Assembly: GCF_038070315.1 (NCBI RefSeq)
Contig: NZ_JBBPCC010000001.1
Span: 310,001-374,000 of the forward strand
DNA length: 64,000 nucleotides
Reading direction: 5' to 3'
Origin: Paenibacillus_G filicis
GTDB taxonomy: Bacteria > Bacillota > Bacilli > Paenibacillales > NBRC-103111
Made by a program: the position numbers and the translations under genes. This document shows positions 42,954 through 52,349 of this stretch, in pieces. The notes below the pieces were generated by a model. The model saw only the letters and a program-made list of their open reading frames with translations. It made no database searches and was not told the DNA's origin. Numbering within the stretch: the first letter of the stretch is position 1; each line of letters starts with the position of its first letter.

Positions 42954-43814
42954 ATGACGACATCCCAGCCATTCCCACAACTGATCGAACATACAACTTC
43001 TCACTACCTTTTTTCCCATTGCAACCATCAGACGGTCTCCTCCATCCACTTCAAGGAGTGGAGGCTTCTTCCGTATACGGTCATTGTCTCCCCGCTCGTC
43101 GGGGAATGCTACTGTGAATACGAGTCAGGCGAAGTGGTCACCGCTGGCAGCGGAAGTACCCTGATCGTCCCGCCTTACGTCAAGCACAAGTACAAGATGG
43201 ATATTGGAACGGTTCACTATGCGCATATTCATTACACCTTCATGCACAACATCGATATTTTGTCGCTATTTCATGTGCCGTCGGTCATCAAGGGGCCGGA
43301 TAGCGACTCGATCGCCCGACTATTGAAGCGGCTATCCGAATCTGCGGAAAGCGTCTCTACGGACAAAATTTCGATCAAGACCATCATTCTTACTAAAGCG
43401 CTGGCTCTGGAGCTGCTCGTAGCCATTCTCGACGTTTCGAAAATTAAACAGGAAAGCACCGAATTCTTCTTTCATTTCTCGAAAATTTCCGCCGTTCTCG
43501 CCTACATCGATCAGAACATTGACAAGCCTATTACCCGCGAGGAATTGGCTGATTTGCTTGCGGTTTCAACGACACGCTTCCATTACATTTTCAACAATAT
43601 AATGAAAATGTCCCCGATTCTTTATGTGAACAAAATTCGGTTGCAAAAAGCCCAAACACTTCTTGCGTCTACCGATTTGTCGGTCGGCGAGGTCGCGCTG
43701 AAAGCCGGATTTCCGGATATTCACCATTTCAGTAAGCAATTCAAGAAATGGACTGGCGTCTCCCCTTCTAAGTATAAAGAGAATTCGCGCGCTTCCTTCC
43801 TTCATATCGAATAA
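42954..43814 (+). CDS. AraC-family transcriptional regulator (cupin sensor)
   Basis: About 286 residues. The N-terminal half is an AraC-type cupin sensor (WRLLPYTVIVSPLVGECYCEYESG, LIVPPYVKHKYKM). The C-terminal half is an AraC helix-turn-helix (ITREELADLLAVSTTRFHYIF, VGEVALKAGFPDIHHFSKQFKKWTG). The ATG at 42954 with TAGGAG 10 nt upstream is the likely start. It is divergent from the ThuA/dehydrogenase cluster and upstream of the solute-binding gene, so it could control either. Confidence 0.88.
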   Translation: MTTSQPFPQLIEHTTSHYLFSHCNHQTVSSIHFKEWRLLPYTVIVSPLVGECYCEYESGEVVTAGSGSTLIVPPYVKHKYKMDIGTVHYAHIHYTFMHNIDILSLFHVPSVIKGPDSDSIARLLKRLSESAESVSTDKISIKTIILTKALALELLVAILDVSKIKQESTEFFFHFSKISAVLAYIDQNIDKPITREELADLLAVSTTRFHYIFNNIMKMSPILYVNKIRLQKAQTLLASTDLSVGEVALKAGFPDIHHFSKQFKKWTGVSPSKYKENSRASFLHIE

Positions 43815-43922
43815 CGCGGCACCCCTTGCCTCCGTACTCCCCTCCTTATCCTCTCTTTCCTGCCGACAGTGCCATTCTAATCGATCATTCCGTCTGCTGA
43901 AAATGGAACATCCGATTCAAGT

Positions 43923-43984
43923 TTTGTATTTTCCTCATGCGGTTTGTACATTCGTACTCCGCATTTGTTTTCTTGTACTGCCAT
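43923..43984 (+). promoter_or_regulatory. Three ~20-bp direct repeats upstream of the third import operon
   Basis: Repeats starting with TTTGT at 43923, 43943 and 43964 (20 and 21 bp apart) share TTTGTA..TT.....TC..GC-like content. Two-turn spacing suits an AraC-type DNA-binding domain, either that of the regulator at 42954 or of the response regulator at 49109. The rest of the 325-bp gap (43815-43922 and 43985-44064) shows no coding sequence. Confidence 0.5.
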
Positions 43985-44064
43985 GGCGTTAGTCTCCCCC
44001 TAACAAACAAATATCTGGGAAATGCTAATTAATTTATTACAGTCAGACAAACTAATTTTGTCCA

Positions 44065-44093
44065 GTTACAAACGTATGCCTCATTTATATAAT
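44065..44093 (+). promoter_or_regulatory. Sigma-A promoter of the third import operon
   Basis: GTTACA (44065-44070), a 17-bp spacer and a perfect TATAAT (44088-44093). The weak -35 suggests activation from the repeats upstream. Confidence 0.65.
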
Positions 44094-44098
44094 TGCTC

Positions 44099-44112
44099 TG
44101 TAAACGCTCACA
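44099..44112 (+). promoter_or_regulatory. Catabolite-responsive element (cre)
   Basis: TGTAAACGCTCACA matches the CcpA consensus TGWAANCGNTNWCA at every position and overlaps the predicted transcription start, a position that gives repression by glucose. Confidence 0.75.
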
Positions 44113-44139
44113 AAAAGTGAAATAAAGGGAGGCAACTTT

Positions 44140-45417
44140 GTGAAACAAATCCTAAAGCTCGTTACGGTACTGACGATTGTCCCGACTGTACTGGCTGCCT
44201 GCTCCAGCGGTTCCGGCTCCGAGGGCGGAAACTCGAAAGACGGGGTCAGAAAAGTAAAGCTGTCTATCATGCTCCCCCTAGCCGGCCGGTTCAAGGAACA
44301 GTTTGACGGATATTTGAAGCAATTCGCGGCCAAGCAGCTTGCGGAGAAAAACATCGAGGTCACCTACAATTTGGAGCTGCCTTCCGATGAGAACCTTCTT
44401 GCTACGAGACTGGTCAGCGGAGACGCTCCCGATATCTTCTCCTACAACTTCGCGACCAAAGGCGCTGAGTTCGTCAAAGGCGGCTACACGGCGGATCTTT
44501 CCGACCAGCCCTTCGTCGCCAAGCTGACGGACAGCATGCGCGAGGCTTCCAAAATCAACGGTAAAATATACGGCGTGCCGTTGGAAACCTTCTCTTGGAG
44601 CTACTTGTACAACAAGGACATCTTCGCGGCGAACAACGTGACGCCTCCGAAGACGCTGTCCGAACTGAAGGCGGTGACCGAAAAGCTGAAAAGCAACAAG
44701 GTCACGCCATTCGTCCTCGCGTACAAAGACAGCTTCGTCGCAGGCTGGCCGTTCTTCCTTAGTATGCAGTCCATTGTCAATACGAAGCTGCCGACCTGGT
44801 GGAACGATATGGCAACGGATAAAGCCTCCTTCAAGGATTTGCAGAATAACGGCTTGTTCGATGTCGTCGATCTGATCAATGCCAACGGCAACGCCAATGC
44901 CCTTGAGCTTGGCGCCGAGGACGGAATTGCCGACTTCGCGAACGGCAAAGCCGCCATGTTCGTCACCGGTCCCTGGTATTCCGAGAGCATCCTGAAGGTG
45001 AATCCCAAATTCAATCTAGGGCTCGGAGCCCTGCCGATCAACGACGATCCCCAATCGACCAAAGTTGTGCTCGCCATCACGACAACGCTGACCGCTTACC
45101 CGGAGGGCAAGAACAAAGACGTTGCGCTCGATTTCCTGAACTATATTCTTGACGACAAAGACTCTTCGGCTTTCTTCGAAAGCCTGAAATTCAACCAAGT
45201 GGCCAAGAACCAGAAGCTCCAAACGTTCCCTTGGAACGAAGAAGCGCAAAAAATCGTCGATGCCGGTCAAGGCTTCCTCGGCTTGACGCTTCCGGTCTCT
45301 GCGGATCAGGACAAGGATAAACTAGCACAAGCGTATTACGCCAAGTCCATCACCAGAGACCAGTATGTCGAAGCCGTTAACAAAACGTGGAAAAAATCCG
45401 TAGGCGCCGGTAAGTAA
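44140..45417 (+). CDS. Extracellular sugar-binding lipoprotein (CUT1 type)
   Basis: A 425-residue lipoprotein starting at GTG 44140 after GGGAGG. The signal peptide ends in LAAC, followed by Ser/Gly-rich spacing and the family-1 binding fold (VKLSIMLPLAGRFKEQFDGY, IYGVPLETFSWSYLYNKDIF, GKAAMFVTGPWYSESIL). It is first in an operon with two permeases and a two-component system, separated from the permeases by a terminator-like hairpin. Confidence 0.94.
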   Translation: MKQILKLVTVLTIVPTVLAACSSGSGSEGGNSKDGVRKVKLSIMLPLAGRFKEQFDGYLKQFAAKQLAEKNIEVTYNLELPSDENLLATRLVSGDAPDIFSYNFATKGAEFVKGGYTADLSDQPFVAKLTDSMREASKINGKIYGVPLETFSWSYLYNKDIFAANNVTPPKTLSELKAVTEKLKSNKVTPFVLAYKDSFVAGWPFFLSMQSIVNTKLPTWWNDMATDKASFKDLQNNGLFDVVDLINANGNANALELGAEDGIADFANGKAAMFVTGPWYSESILKVNPKFNLGLGALPINDDPQSTKVVLAITTTLTAYPEGKNKDVALDFLNYILDDKDSSAFFESLKFNQVAKNQKLQTFPWNEEAQKIVDAGQGFLGLTLPVSADQDKDKLAQAYYAKSITRDQYVEAVNKTWKKSVGAGK

Positions 45418-45429
45418 ACGCAAGATTCG

Positions 45430-45465
45430 AAAAAAACGGCGATCGACTTTCGATTGCCGTTTTTA
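45430..45465 (+). terminator. Intercistronic terminator/attenuator between binding protein and permeases
   Basis: AAAAACGGC...ATCG pairs with CGAT...GCCGTTTTT across a short loop, ending in a T-tract. It lies 12 bp after the binding-protein stop and 24 bp before the permease start. Since no new promoter is visible, partial read-through is expected. Confidence 0.8.
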
Positions 45466-45488
45466 TTCCTGACAGGTGGTGAAGCATC

Positions 45489-46370
45489 GTGAGCTACAAA
45501 ACTAAACCTTGGATTACATTATTGGCTTTTTGCGCGCCAGCGCTGCTGTTCTATTCGGTTTTTCTGGTATATCCGACGCTCGGCGGTTTCTATTACAGCC
45601 TAACCGATTGGAACGGATTGTTTAAGGATTATACATTCATCGGCCTCAGCAATTATATCCATGCTTTTACATCCGATCCGCAGTTCATCCACTCGCTATT
45701 CTATACGCTGAAATATGTGGTCGTGATGGTGATTTTGCAAAATGCGATTGGATTGGGCCTCGCCTTAATCATCGAAACGCTGACCAAATCCAAGACCATA
45801 TTCCGCACGCTCATTTTCATGCCGAATATGGTCAGTATTTACATTAGCACGTTGATGTGGGCATTCATCTTCTCCAGAGTCGCACCCAAGCTAGCGGAGT
45901 ATACGCTTCTCAGCTTTCTCAACCAAGGCTGGCTCAGCACGCCCGGCATGGCATTTCTCTCAACCGTGATCGTGACCGTCTGGCAAGGCGCAGGCTACCT
46001 GATGATTATCTACATCGCCGCGCTGCAAGGCGTCCCCAAAGACTTGAAAGAAGCCGCCATGATTGACGGCGCTTCCACGCTTCAGCGGTTTTACCACATC
46101 ATTCTGCCTTTGGTCATGCCGGCTATTACGATCTGCGTCTTCCTGACACTCAACAGCTCGTTTAAAGTGTTCGAGGTGGTGTATGCCTTAACCGGCGGCG
46201 GCCCAGGCTACAGTACGGAAGTCATCGCGCTTAATGTCTACCAAGAGGGCTTTTCAAGAGATCGGCAATTCGGATATGCCACCGCTAAAGCGATGATTCT
46301 GTTCTTTATGATCATTGTCATCACCTTTGTTCAAGTTACGTTTTTCAAAAAGAAAGAGGTGGAAGCCTAA
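45489..46370 (+). CDS. Sugar ABC transporter permease (MalF type)
   Basis: A 293-residue permease starting at GTG 45489 after an AGGTGGTGAA site. Six helices are predicted. EAA loop: LKEAAMIDGASTLQRFYHIILP. FEVVYALTGGGPGYSTEV is a typical MalF-like signature. It shares one base (TAATG) with the next permease. Confidence 0.94.
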   Translation: MSYKTKPWITLLAFCAPALLFYSVFLVYPTLGGFYYSLTDWNGLFKDYTFIGLSNYIHAFTSDPQFIHSLFYTLKYVVVMVILQNAIGLGLALIIETLTKSKTIFRTLIFMPNMVSIYISTLMWAFIFSRVAPKLAEYTLLSFLNQGWLSTPGMAFLSTVIVTVWQGAGYLMIIYIAALQGVPKDLKEAAMIDGASTLQRFYHIILPLVMPAITICVFLTLNSSFKVFEVVYALTGGGPGYSTEVIALNVYQEGFSRDRQFGYATAKAMILFFMIIVITFVQVTFFKKKEVEA

Positions 46371-47197
46371 TGAAACCCAATCGCCTCTTGTCGTTCCTTG
46401 TGCTCCTCGTATTGCTGGTCGTATCGGTATTTTTCATGTTTCCAATCGTGCTGGCCGTGATCAACTCCTTCAAGACGCAAGGTGAGATGTTCAAATCCGT
46501 TCTTAGTTTCCCGACCCGCCTTCTACTTGATAATTACAAGTATGTGCTAACCGAAATCCATCTGTTGAACAATCTGTACAACACGACCGTTATCACGGTT
46601 CTTTCTGTAGTCGGCATTATCGCCTGCGGCTCGCTTGCCGGGTATAAAATTTCACGGACATCGGGAAAGCTTAGTCAACTGCTCTTTTTCCTGTTTTTCT
46701 CATCCATGCTCGTGCCATTTTATGCGATCATGTTTTCCCTGATTCAAGTAGCCAAGGTATTTCATGTTCAAGGCTCCGTGTACGGACTGCCGTTGATTTA
46801 CATTGGACTAGGCGTCAACTTTGCGGTCTTCCTCTATCATGGTTTCGTCAAATCCATTCCTAGAGAGTTGGAGGAATCCGCCCATATGGACGGATGCGGC
46901 CAGTTGAAAACATTTACGCGCATTATTTTTCCACTTCTGCTTCCGATCACGGTCACGATCGCCATTTTGAACATTCTTTGGATCTGGAATGACTTTATGC
47001 TTCCTTTGATTATGCTGACCAATTATAAAAACTACACGCTGATTTTGGCGGCCAGCGTATTTTTCGGACAATATTCGACGGAGTGGTCTTATATCCTGAG
47101 TATTCTAGTGCTGACCTCTCTGCCTGTCGTCGTCATTTACCTTTTCTTTCAGCGTTTCATTATCCAAGGCATAGCAGATGGCGCCGTTAAAGGGTAA
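46370..47197 (+). CDS. Carbohydrate ABC transporter permease (MalG type)
   Basis: A 275-residue permease. EAA-like loop: LEESAHMDGCGQLKTFTRIIFP. It ends GIADGAVKG, as in MalG-like proteins. It partners the permease at 45489. No ATPase follows; the next genes are a histidine kinase and response regulator. Confidence 0.94.
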   Translation: MKPNRLLSFLVLLVLLVVSVFFMFPIVLAVINSFKTQGEMFKSVLSFPTRLLLDNYKYVLTEIHLLNNLYNTTVITVLSVVGIIACGSLAGYKISRTSGKLSQLLFFLFFSSMLVPFYAIMFSLIQVAKVFHVQGSVYGLPLIYIGLGVNFAVFLYHGFVKSIPRELEESAHMDGCGQLKTFTRIIFPLLLPITVTIAILNILWIWNDFMLPLIMLTNYKNYTLILAASVFFGQYSTEWSYILSILVLTSLPVVVIYLFFQRFIIQGIADGAVKG

Positions 47198-47312
47198 TCT
47201 ACGAAGGTATGGCAAGTTTGCGCAACCCGGTTAGTTGTGGTCTACTGTACAGTGAGGAGCGGAGGATCGTTGCGAGTTCACGCTTTATTGGACTGGGGGT
47301 AGGTGTAGACCG

Positions 47313-49097
47313 ATGACCAATCACATCAAAAACAAGCTCATCTCTTCAAGCATCTCCTTCATCGAATATTTCTCAAGCAGCATCAAGAAAAAATTAATGC
47401 TCATGATGATGCTGATTACTTGCATCCCCGTCATTGCCGTCACGATCGTGGCGATCTCGGAGTCGAGGAGAAATTTGGAAGCGGAAATCCGTACCTCGAA
47501 TCAATCCAATATCGAGTGGTCGGGAAAGTTCGTGGATGAGAAGCTGGATATGCTAGACAAACTGATGTTCTCCGTCATGGCGGATCTGACGATTACACGT
47601 TATTTGGAAGGTGATCTTGAAGCCAATTTACAATCCAAATACATGAATCAGTCCTATATTCTGAACAAGCTTCAATTGGTGTATTTGCCCAATTTGAGTT
47701 TTTTTGATGAAATTAGTCTATACAGCAGCTATGAAAACAAAAGCTACTCGATGATTAACGGTGATAGTCGGATTACCTCATATTCGTCCGGCTCTTTGCC
47801 GCTGCCGTGGGGAAGATTGGGAAATACGAAGCTCACCTTCCATATGGAGGGACAGCCATCCCCCCATTTCCTTATGTATCGTACGATGTTCAAATTTATC
47901 GACAAATCCGTCTTGGGCGGCGTGTCGATCAGCGTCAATTGGAGCATGCTTGACCCCATTCTGCAATCCATGAGAAGCGAGAAAGAAAGCCTGATCTTGA
48001 TTATGGACCAGGCAGGCCGCGTGGTGCACTCGCTTCCGGAGTCTGATTACGATGCGCTAGAGCTTCAGAGCATTCAGACCGCCCTGTCTTCTGAAACATC
48101 CGACACTTTCGTCAAAACAAATACTCACTATATCTTCCAACAACCTGTCGGGAACGGCAATATGCGGCTTGTCAAGGCCATCCCGACAAGAGTCGTGTTG
48201 GAAAGCAATCGCGGCACGTTTTGGTTCAGCGTCTGCCTGGGTATCGGATTGCTCTTCATCTCGCTGGCCGCCTCTGTGATGCTGGCCAATAAAGCGACAA
48301 ATCCGATCCTGAAGCTGGCGCGCGCTATTTCCTTCACCGCCGAATCCAACCATGACGGATACATCGAGACGACAAGAAACGACGAGATCGGATGGCTGGA
48401 GCAGAAATATTCGGAGATGATTCGAGCCCGTTACAGCATCTATATCGAAAAAAGAAACGCACAGTTCAAGGCTCTGCAGGCGCAGATCAATCCGCATTTT
48501 CTTCATAACACGCTGCAAAGTGTTGGAGCCATGGCCGTCTCCAAAAACGTGCCCGAAATCTATCAGATTATCCAAACGATCAGCAGTAATTTCAGATACA
48601 CCATGTCTACGGGAAATGATTTTGTCACCTTGACCCAGGAATTGGAGCACGTTGACAACTATTTGAAAATCCAGAATTTCCGGTTCAGAGACAAAGTGGA
48701 GAAGCACTTTTACATCGACAAAACCGCGAGAAACGCTTCATTGCCGATTCTTATTTTGCAGCCGATTGTGGAGAATGCATTCGAACACGGCTTTCCTTAT
48801 ACGAAAGCGCCATGGATCATCCGAATCGACGTCGCCCGCCAGGCGGACAAAATCTGGATTATCATCGAAGACAATGGCATAGGCATAAGCCCGGAAAGAC
48901 AAGAGGAAATTAATAAAAGACTGCTTGAGGACCCGGGTGATGTGATTGTGTCTACCGACAACATGGCCTTGCGGAACATTAACGCTCGAATCGGCATTCA
49001 TTTCGGAAGGCCCTACGGCCTCATGATTGTGGCCAATTCGGAGAGACAAGGAACCATCGTCATCGTCACGCTCCCTTACATCCAATACAACGAATGA
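47313..49097 (+). CDS. Sensor histidine kinase (YesM-like, HisK_5TM-independent His_kinase family)
   Basis: A 594-residue kinase. TM1 is at about 26-48. An extracytoplasmic dCache-like sensor of ~240 residues follows, then TM2 at about 300-322, HAMP, and the His_kinase motif with phospho-acceptor His395 (LQAQINPHFLHNTLQ). The ATPase domain is LILQPIVENAFEHGF and IEDNGIGI. It begins 115 bp after the permease, with a GGGGGTAGG site and no visible terminator before it. With the regulator at 49109 it should sense the transported sugar or its complex with the binding protein. Confidence 0.94.
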   Translation: MTNHIKNKLISSSISFIEYFSSSIKKKLMLMMMLITCIPVIAVTIVAISESRRNLEAEIRTSNQSNIEWSGKFVDEKLDMLDKLMFSVMADLTITRYLEGDLEANLQSKYMNQSYILNKLQLVYLPNLSFFDEISLYSSYENKSYSMINGDSRITSYSSGSLPLPWGRLGNTKLTFHMEGQPSPHFLMYRTMFKFIDKSVLGGVSISVNWSMLDPILQSMRSEKESLILIMDQAGRVVHSLPESDYDALELQSIQTALSSETSDTFVKTNTHYIFQQPVGNGNMRLVKAIPTRVVLESNRGTFWFSVCLGIGLLFISLAASVMLANKATNPILKLARAISFTAESNHDGYIETTRNDEIGWLEQKYSEMIRARYSIYIEKRNAQFKALQAQINPHFLHNTLQSVGAMAVSKNVPEIYQIIQTISSNFRYTMSTGNDFVTLTQELEHVDNYLKIQNFRFRDKVEKHFYIDKTARNASLPILILQPIVENAFEHGFPYTKAPWIIRIDVARQADKIWIIIEDNGIGISPERQEEINKRLLEDPGDVIVSTDNMALRNINARIGIHFGRPYGLMIVANSERQGTIVIVTLPYIQYNE

Positions 49098-49108
49098 GGT
49101 CATGCCCG

Positions 49109-50185
49109 ATGTTTACACTCATCGTCATAGAAGACGAGTATTGGACAAGAGAATTAATCAAGCAGTTCGTCTACGATACGAAGCTGGACATTCAGGTTGT
49201 CGGCGAGGAAGAAAACGGCGAGGACGGCTTTCGACTCATAGACAAGCACAAGCCCGATATTGTCATTACGGATATGCAGATGCCGCAGATGAATGGCGTT
49301 GAATTGCTGAAGCTCCTGGAACAGTATCATCCGGAAATCAAGCTGATCGTGCTGAGCGGACATGACGACTTCATCTATACGAAGCAAGCGATCCGTTCAG
49401 GGGCCATCGAATATCTGCTCAAGCCATTGGATAGGGAAAGCTTGAAGCAGGCTCTGCTGGCTTGTCTTGTCCGCATCACCAAAGAACGAGCCGGGCGGGC
49501 CGCAAGCTCGCTCATCATGCTTCCATCCGATATCCTGAATATTGTCGTACAGCACAAGAGAAGCATCAGTATCTATGTCAATGTAGGGAATATAGAAGCG
49601 ATTCGTCAACTATTTGCCGAATGCTTCGAGCAGTTGAATACGAGGATCGAGGCTTACTCTTATCAATGGTGGCGCATCTATCAGGAATTCCTCAAGGAAT
49701 TGGAGGAATTTCTATCCCTTTCCGACATCGACATGAAGGAGGTTTTTGCCGAGCTGCCATTCCTGCAGGGGGAGCAGGCTAAACTAACGACCGGCCCACA
49801 GGTTCATGGGGAACTGATAGCCTTGTACGAACAAGCCATCGCCCACATGGAGGCGCTTCGCAAAGCCAGGAAAAAAATTGATCTCAAAGAAATTCAGCAA
49901 TACATCGTCGTTCATTATAGAGAACCGATCTCGCTGGAGATGCTCGCCACGAAATTTCACGTCAGCAAAGAGTACTTGTGTAAGGCGTACAAAACCCAGA
50001 TCGGCGAAACCATGATGGATAACATTACTCGGCTGCGCATGGAAGCGGCCAAAGAAGCCATCCTGGAGGGCCGGCTTCCGATCCATTCTATTGCAGCCTC
50101 TGTTGGCTATAACGACGCTTCCTATTTCCATAAGGTTTTTAAAAAGTATTACGGCATGTCGCCTCTGGCGCTGCGTGAAACTTAG
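49109..50185 (+). CDS. Response regulator with AraC output domain (YesN-like)
   Basis: About 358 residues. The receiver carries Asp55 (VITDMQMPQMNG), a Ser in VLSGHDDF and the LLKPLDRE lysine. A middle region of ~130 residues and a C-terminal AraC helix-turn-helix (ISLEMLATKFHVSKEYLCKAY, IHSIAASVGYNDASYFHKVFKKYYG) follow. An ATG at 49094 overlaps the kinase stop, but the ATG at 49109 has TGAGGT 9-10 nt upstream and starts the receiver exactly. Likely activator of the 44140 promoter. Confidence 0.93.
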   Translation: MFTLIVIEDEYWTRELIKQFVYDTKLDIQVVGEEENGEDGFRLIDKHKPDIVITDMQMPQMNGVELLKLLEQYHPEIKLIVLSGHDDFIYTKQAIRSGAIEYLLKPLDRESLKQALLACLVRITKERAGRAASSLIMLPSDILNIVVQHKRSISIYVNVGNIEAIRQLFAECFEQLNTRIEAYSYQWWRIYQEFLKELEEFLSLSDIDMKEVFAELPFLQGEQAKLTTGPQVHGELIALYEQAIAHMEALRKARKKIDLKEIQQYIVVHYREPISLEMLATKFHVSKEYLCKAYKTQIGETMMDNITRLRMEAAKEAILEGRLPIHSIAASVGYNDASYFHKVFKKYYGMSPLALRET

Positions 50186-50289
50186 CCTAACTTTCAGCCC
50201 TAACAAAAATTATTTCCAACCAAGTTCTCAATATACGGTCATCCCCCGGCCCCCTTTTTCCTGGAGCATAGGAATTCACATTCACCAGT

Positions 50290-50348
50290 CTGTACCGGTA
50301 CAGATACATGCTTTTCAAGTTGTAACGGACCTGCGATGCCATTACTAT
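50290..50348 (+). promoter_or_regulatory. Palindrome and sigma-A promoter of the N-acetyltransferase gene
   Basis: A perfect 14-bp palindrome CTGTACCGGTACAG (50290-50303) lies 16 bp upstream of TTGTAA (50320-50325), a 17-bp spacer and TACTAT (50343-50348). The palindrome resembles TetR-type operators. No TetR-type gene is in the window. The leader from 50349 to 50412 shows no other feature. Confidence 0.5.
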
Positions 50349-50412
50349 GAGAGTAACCATAGGTGTCTAACAGACAGCTGCAGGTCATACACCCAGGTAA
50401 GGGGGAAATGAT

Positions 50413-51285
50413 ATGTTGACCAAAGAAGAAATCAAAGCTTATTTAATGAGAATAGGGATCGCGGACATTCAGCCTCCCACTCTGTCCTATTTGTTCGAGC
50501 TGCACCGTGCCCATGTCCGGTCTGCCTCCTGGCAAACCATCGATATCGTGGCCGGCCGACATACACCGATCGGTGTTCACGAGTCCGTACAGCTGCTGAG
50601 CAGCGGCAGAAGCGGCTATTGCTTTCACTTAAATGGAGCGTTCAGCGAGCTGCTTCGATCACTTGGCTATCAGGTTGCCTGGCACCGGGCCGGTGTTCAG
50701 CCTCTGGGGCAGGAGCCGCGGATCAATTCCTTCCATCTGAGCTTGACGGTCACTCTGCCGGATGAGCATCAGCAGGAACAGCGGTGGATCGTCGATGTAG
50801 GACTGGGCGACATGCCTTACGAGCCTCTTCCACTTGAGATGGGAAGCTACGATCAGGGTTCCTTTTTGTATAAAGTCACCCCGTCAGGTGTGGCCCGTCA
50901 CGGATGGCGGCTGGAGCATGATCCGCTCGCTTCGTTCCCGGGTGTCGATATTGCGCCTGAAGTTCTGACGACCTTGGACGAGTTCCAACAAAAGCATGAC
51001 TTCTACAGCCAATCGCTGGAATCTCCTTGGCATCAATTGTTCCTGGTCCGGCAGAGACATGCGACAGGAAGCAATGAGCTTAGAGGCTGCGTGTGGAGCA
51101 GACGGGAGCTTCGCGATACGGTGAAGACCGAGATTACGACCCAATCGGTGTGGCGCGAAGTGCTTGCGGATGTATTTCAAGAGCATCTGGTCGCCTATAG
51201 CAAGGAGGAGCGGGATGATTTGTGGAACCGGGTTTGGAGCTTGCACGAAGAGTGGAAAAGAGCTAAGGCTGCTGTGAAGGAATAA
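50413..51285 (+). CDS. nat: Arylamine N-acetyltransferase
   Basis: A 290-residue cytoplasmic enzyme that transfers acetyl (or another acyl) from CoA to arylamines or hydrazines. The catalytic triad is complete: Cys70 in RSGYCFHLN, His108 in NSFHLSLTV and Asp128 in WIVDVGLGD. The length is normal for the family. The ATG follows AAGGGGGAAATGAT. It stands alone between the response regulator and a convergent SDR. Detoxification or secondary-metabolite acylation is possible. Confidence 0.94.
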   Translation: MLTKEEIKAYLMRIGIADIQPPTLSYLFELHRAHVRSASWQTIDIVAGRHTPIGVHESVQLLSSGRSGYCFHLNGAFSELLRSLGYQVAWHRAGVQPLGQEPRINSFHLSLTVTLPDEHQQEQRWIVDVGLGDMPYEPLPLEMGSYDQGSFLYKVTPSGVARHGWRLEHDPLASFPGVDIAPEVLTTLDEFQQKHDFYSQSLESPWHQLFLVRQRHATGSNELRGCVWSRRELRDTVKTEITTQSVWREVLADVFQEHLVAYSKEERDDLWNRVWSLHEEWKRAKAAVKE

Positions 51286-51298
51286 AGATGGCAGTAGC

Positions 51299-52240
51299 TC
51301 AGCTTCCTTCAATCAGTGACAGGCTTAAGTCCCAAATTCTTTGCATGTTCCTGATATCCGAGGCGTGCCGAGGATAAGCCGTGGAGCCTAAGATGTTCGT
51401 CAATTGGGCAAAGCCCTGCTCGGTTGCAGCCACCTGCATCATCTCGCGCTTGTGATTGAACAATTGGCCGGTTACCTGCTTCAGCTCGTCGGAGGTAACA
51501 AGATAGTAGTAGGTATCAGCCATTCCGGATGATGGAGGGTTGATGAGATTTTGAGCCCGTGCCAGCATTCTCCAGGCCGGGCTCATTTTTTGAATGGTCT
51601 CTTTGGACAAGCGGACACGGTTAATTTGCAGTGCATTCACGTTGATACCCCGGTCTTTGAGCTCGTCCGCGAGCTTGAAACTGAGCATCAGCAGCGCCAT
51701 CTTGGAGTCGCCGTACATTTTATAGGTGCTGTATGGCCTGCTGCCACTGTATTCCCCGCGCAGGTTATCGAACTCGATTTGTCTCTTCGGGTCAAAAAAA
51801 TGCTTGATATTGGTCGTGCACGCGTGCAATACTCTTGGGTCCTGTGAGGCCGCCAGCCTCTCCGTAAGCAGCCGGGTCATCAGCAAGGGACCGAACGTAT
51901 TGGTAGCAAAGGTCAGCTCGATCCCTTCGGGGCTGAGCTTGTATTCCTTTTCTCCATGGTTCAGGTAGGCGGCATTATGGATCAAGATGTCCAGTCGCGG
52001 ATATTTGGCTTCATAAGCGGCGCAGAAAGCTCGGATGGAGGCAAAAGAAGACATATCCACCTGCAGCAGGTCTACATTCGGATTATTGGAAGCCCGGATA
52101 ATCGCTTGCTGTGCCACTCTGCTGATCTCCAGGTTGCGGCAGGCCATGATCACATGATGTCCCTCTGTTGCGAATTTTAACGCGGCTGCTTTACCGATCC
52201 CGGAATTAGCTCCGGTGATGATCACTGTACGCTCTCTCAT
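51299..52240 (-). CDS. Short-chain dehydrogenase (retinol dehydrogenase-like)
   Basis: A 313-residue SDR of the longer RDH/WW-oxidoreductase-like group. TVIITGANSGIGKAAALKFA binds cofactor; LIHNAAYL and NTFGPLLMTRLL follow; the catalytic Tyr and Lys are in MYGDSKMALLM. It ends 13 bp from the convergent nat stop. The substrate is unknown. Confidence 0.92.
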   Translation of the reverse strand: MRERTVIITGANSGIGKAAALKFATEGHHVIMACRNLEISRVAQQAIIRASNNPNVDLLQVDMSSFASIRAFCAAYEAKYPRLDILIHNAAYLNHGEKEYKLSPEGIELTFATNTFGPLLMTRLLTERLAASQDPRVLHACTTNIKHFFDPKRQIEFDNLRGEYSGSRPYSTYKMYGDSKMALLMLSFKLADELKDRGINVNALQINRVRLSKETIQKMSPAWRMLARAQNLINPPSSGMADTYYYLVTSDELKQVTGQLFNHKREMMQVAATEQGFAQLTNILGSTAYPRHASDIRNMQRIWDLSLSLIEGS

Positions 52241-52349
52241 CGTGGGCCTCCTTTTTTATTCTGAATTAAGATCCAACGCTTGTTTATTACGCGCATCCAA
52301 ACGATAAACATGATACAATAGAAGGGATAATGACTGGAGTTGATGCGCC

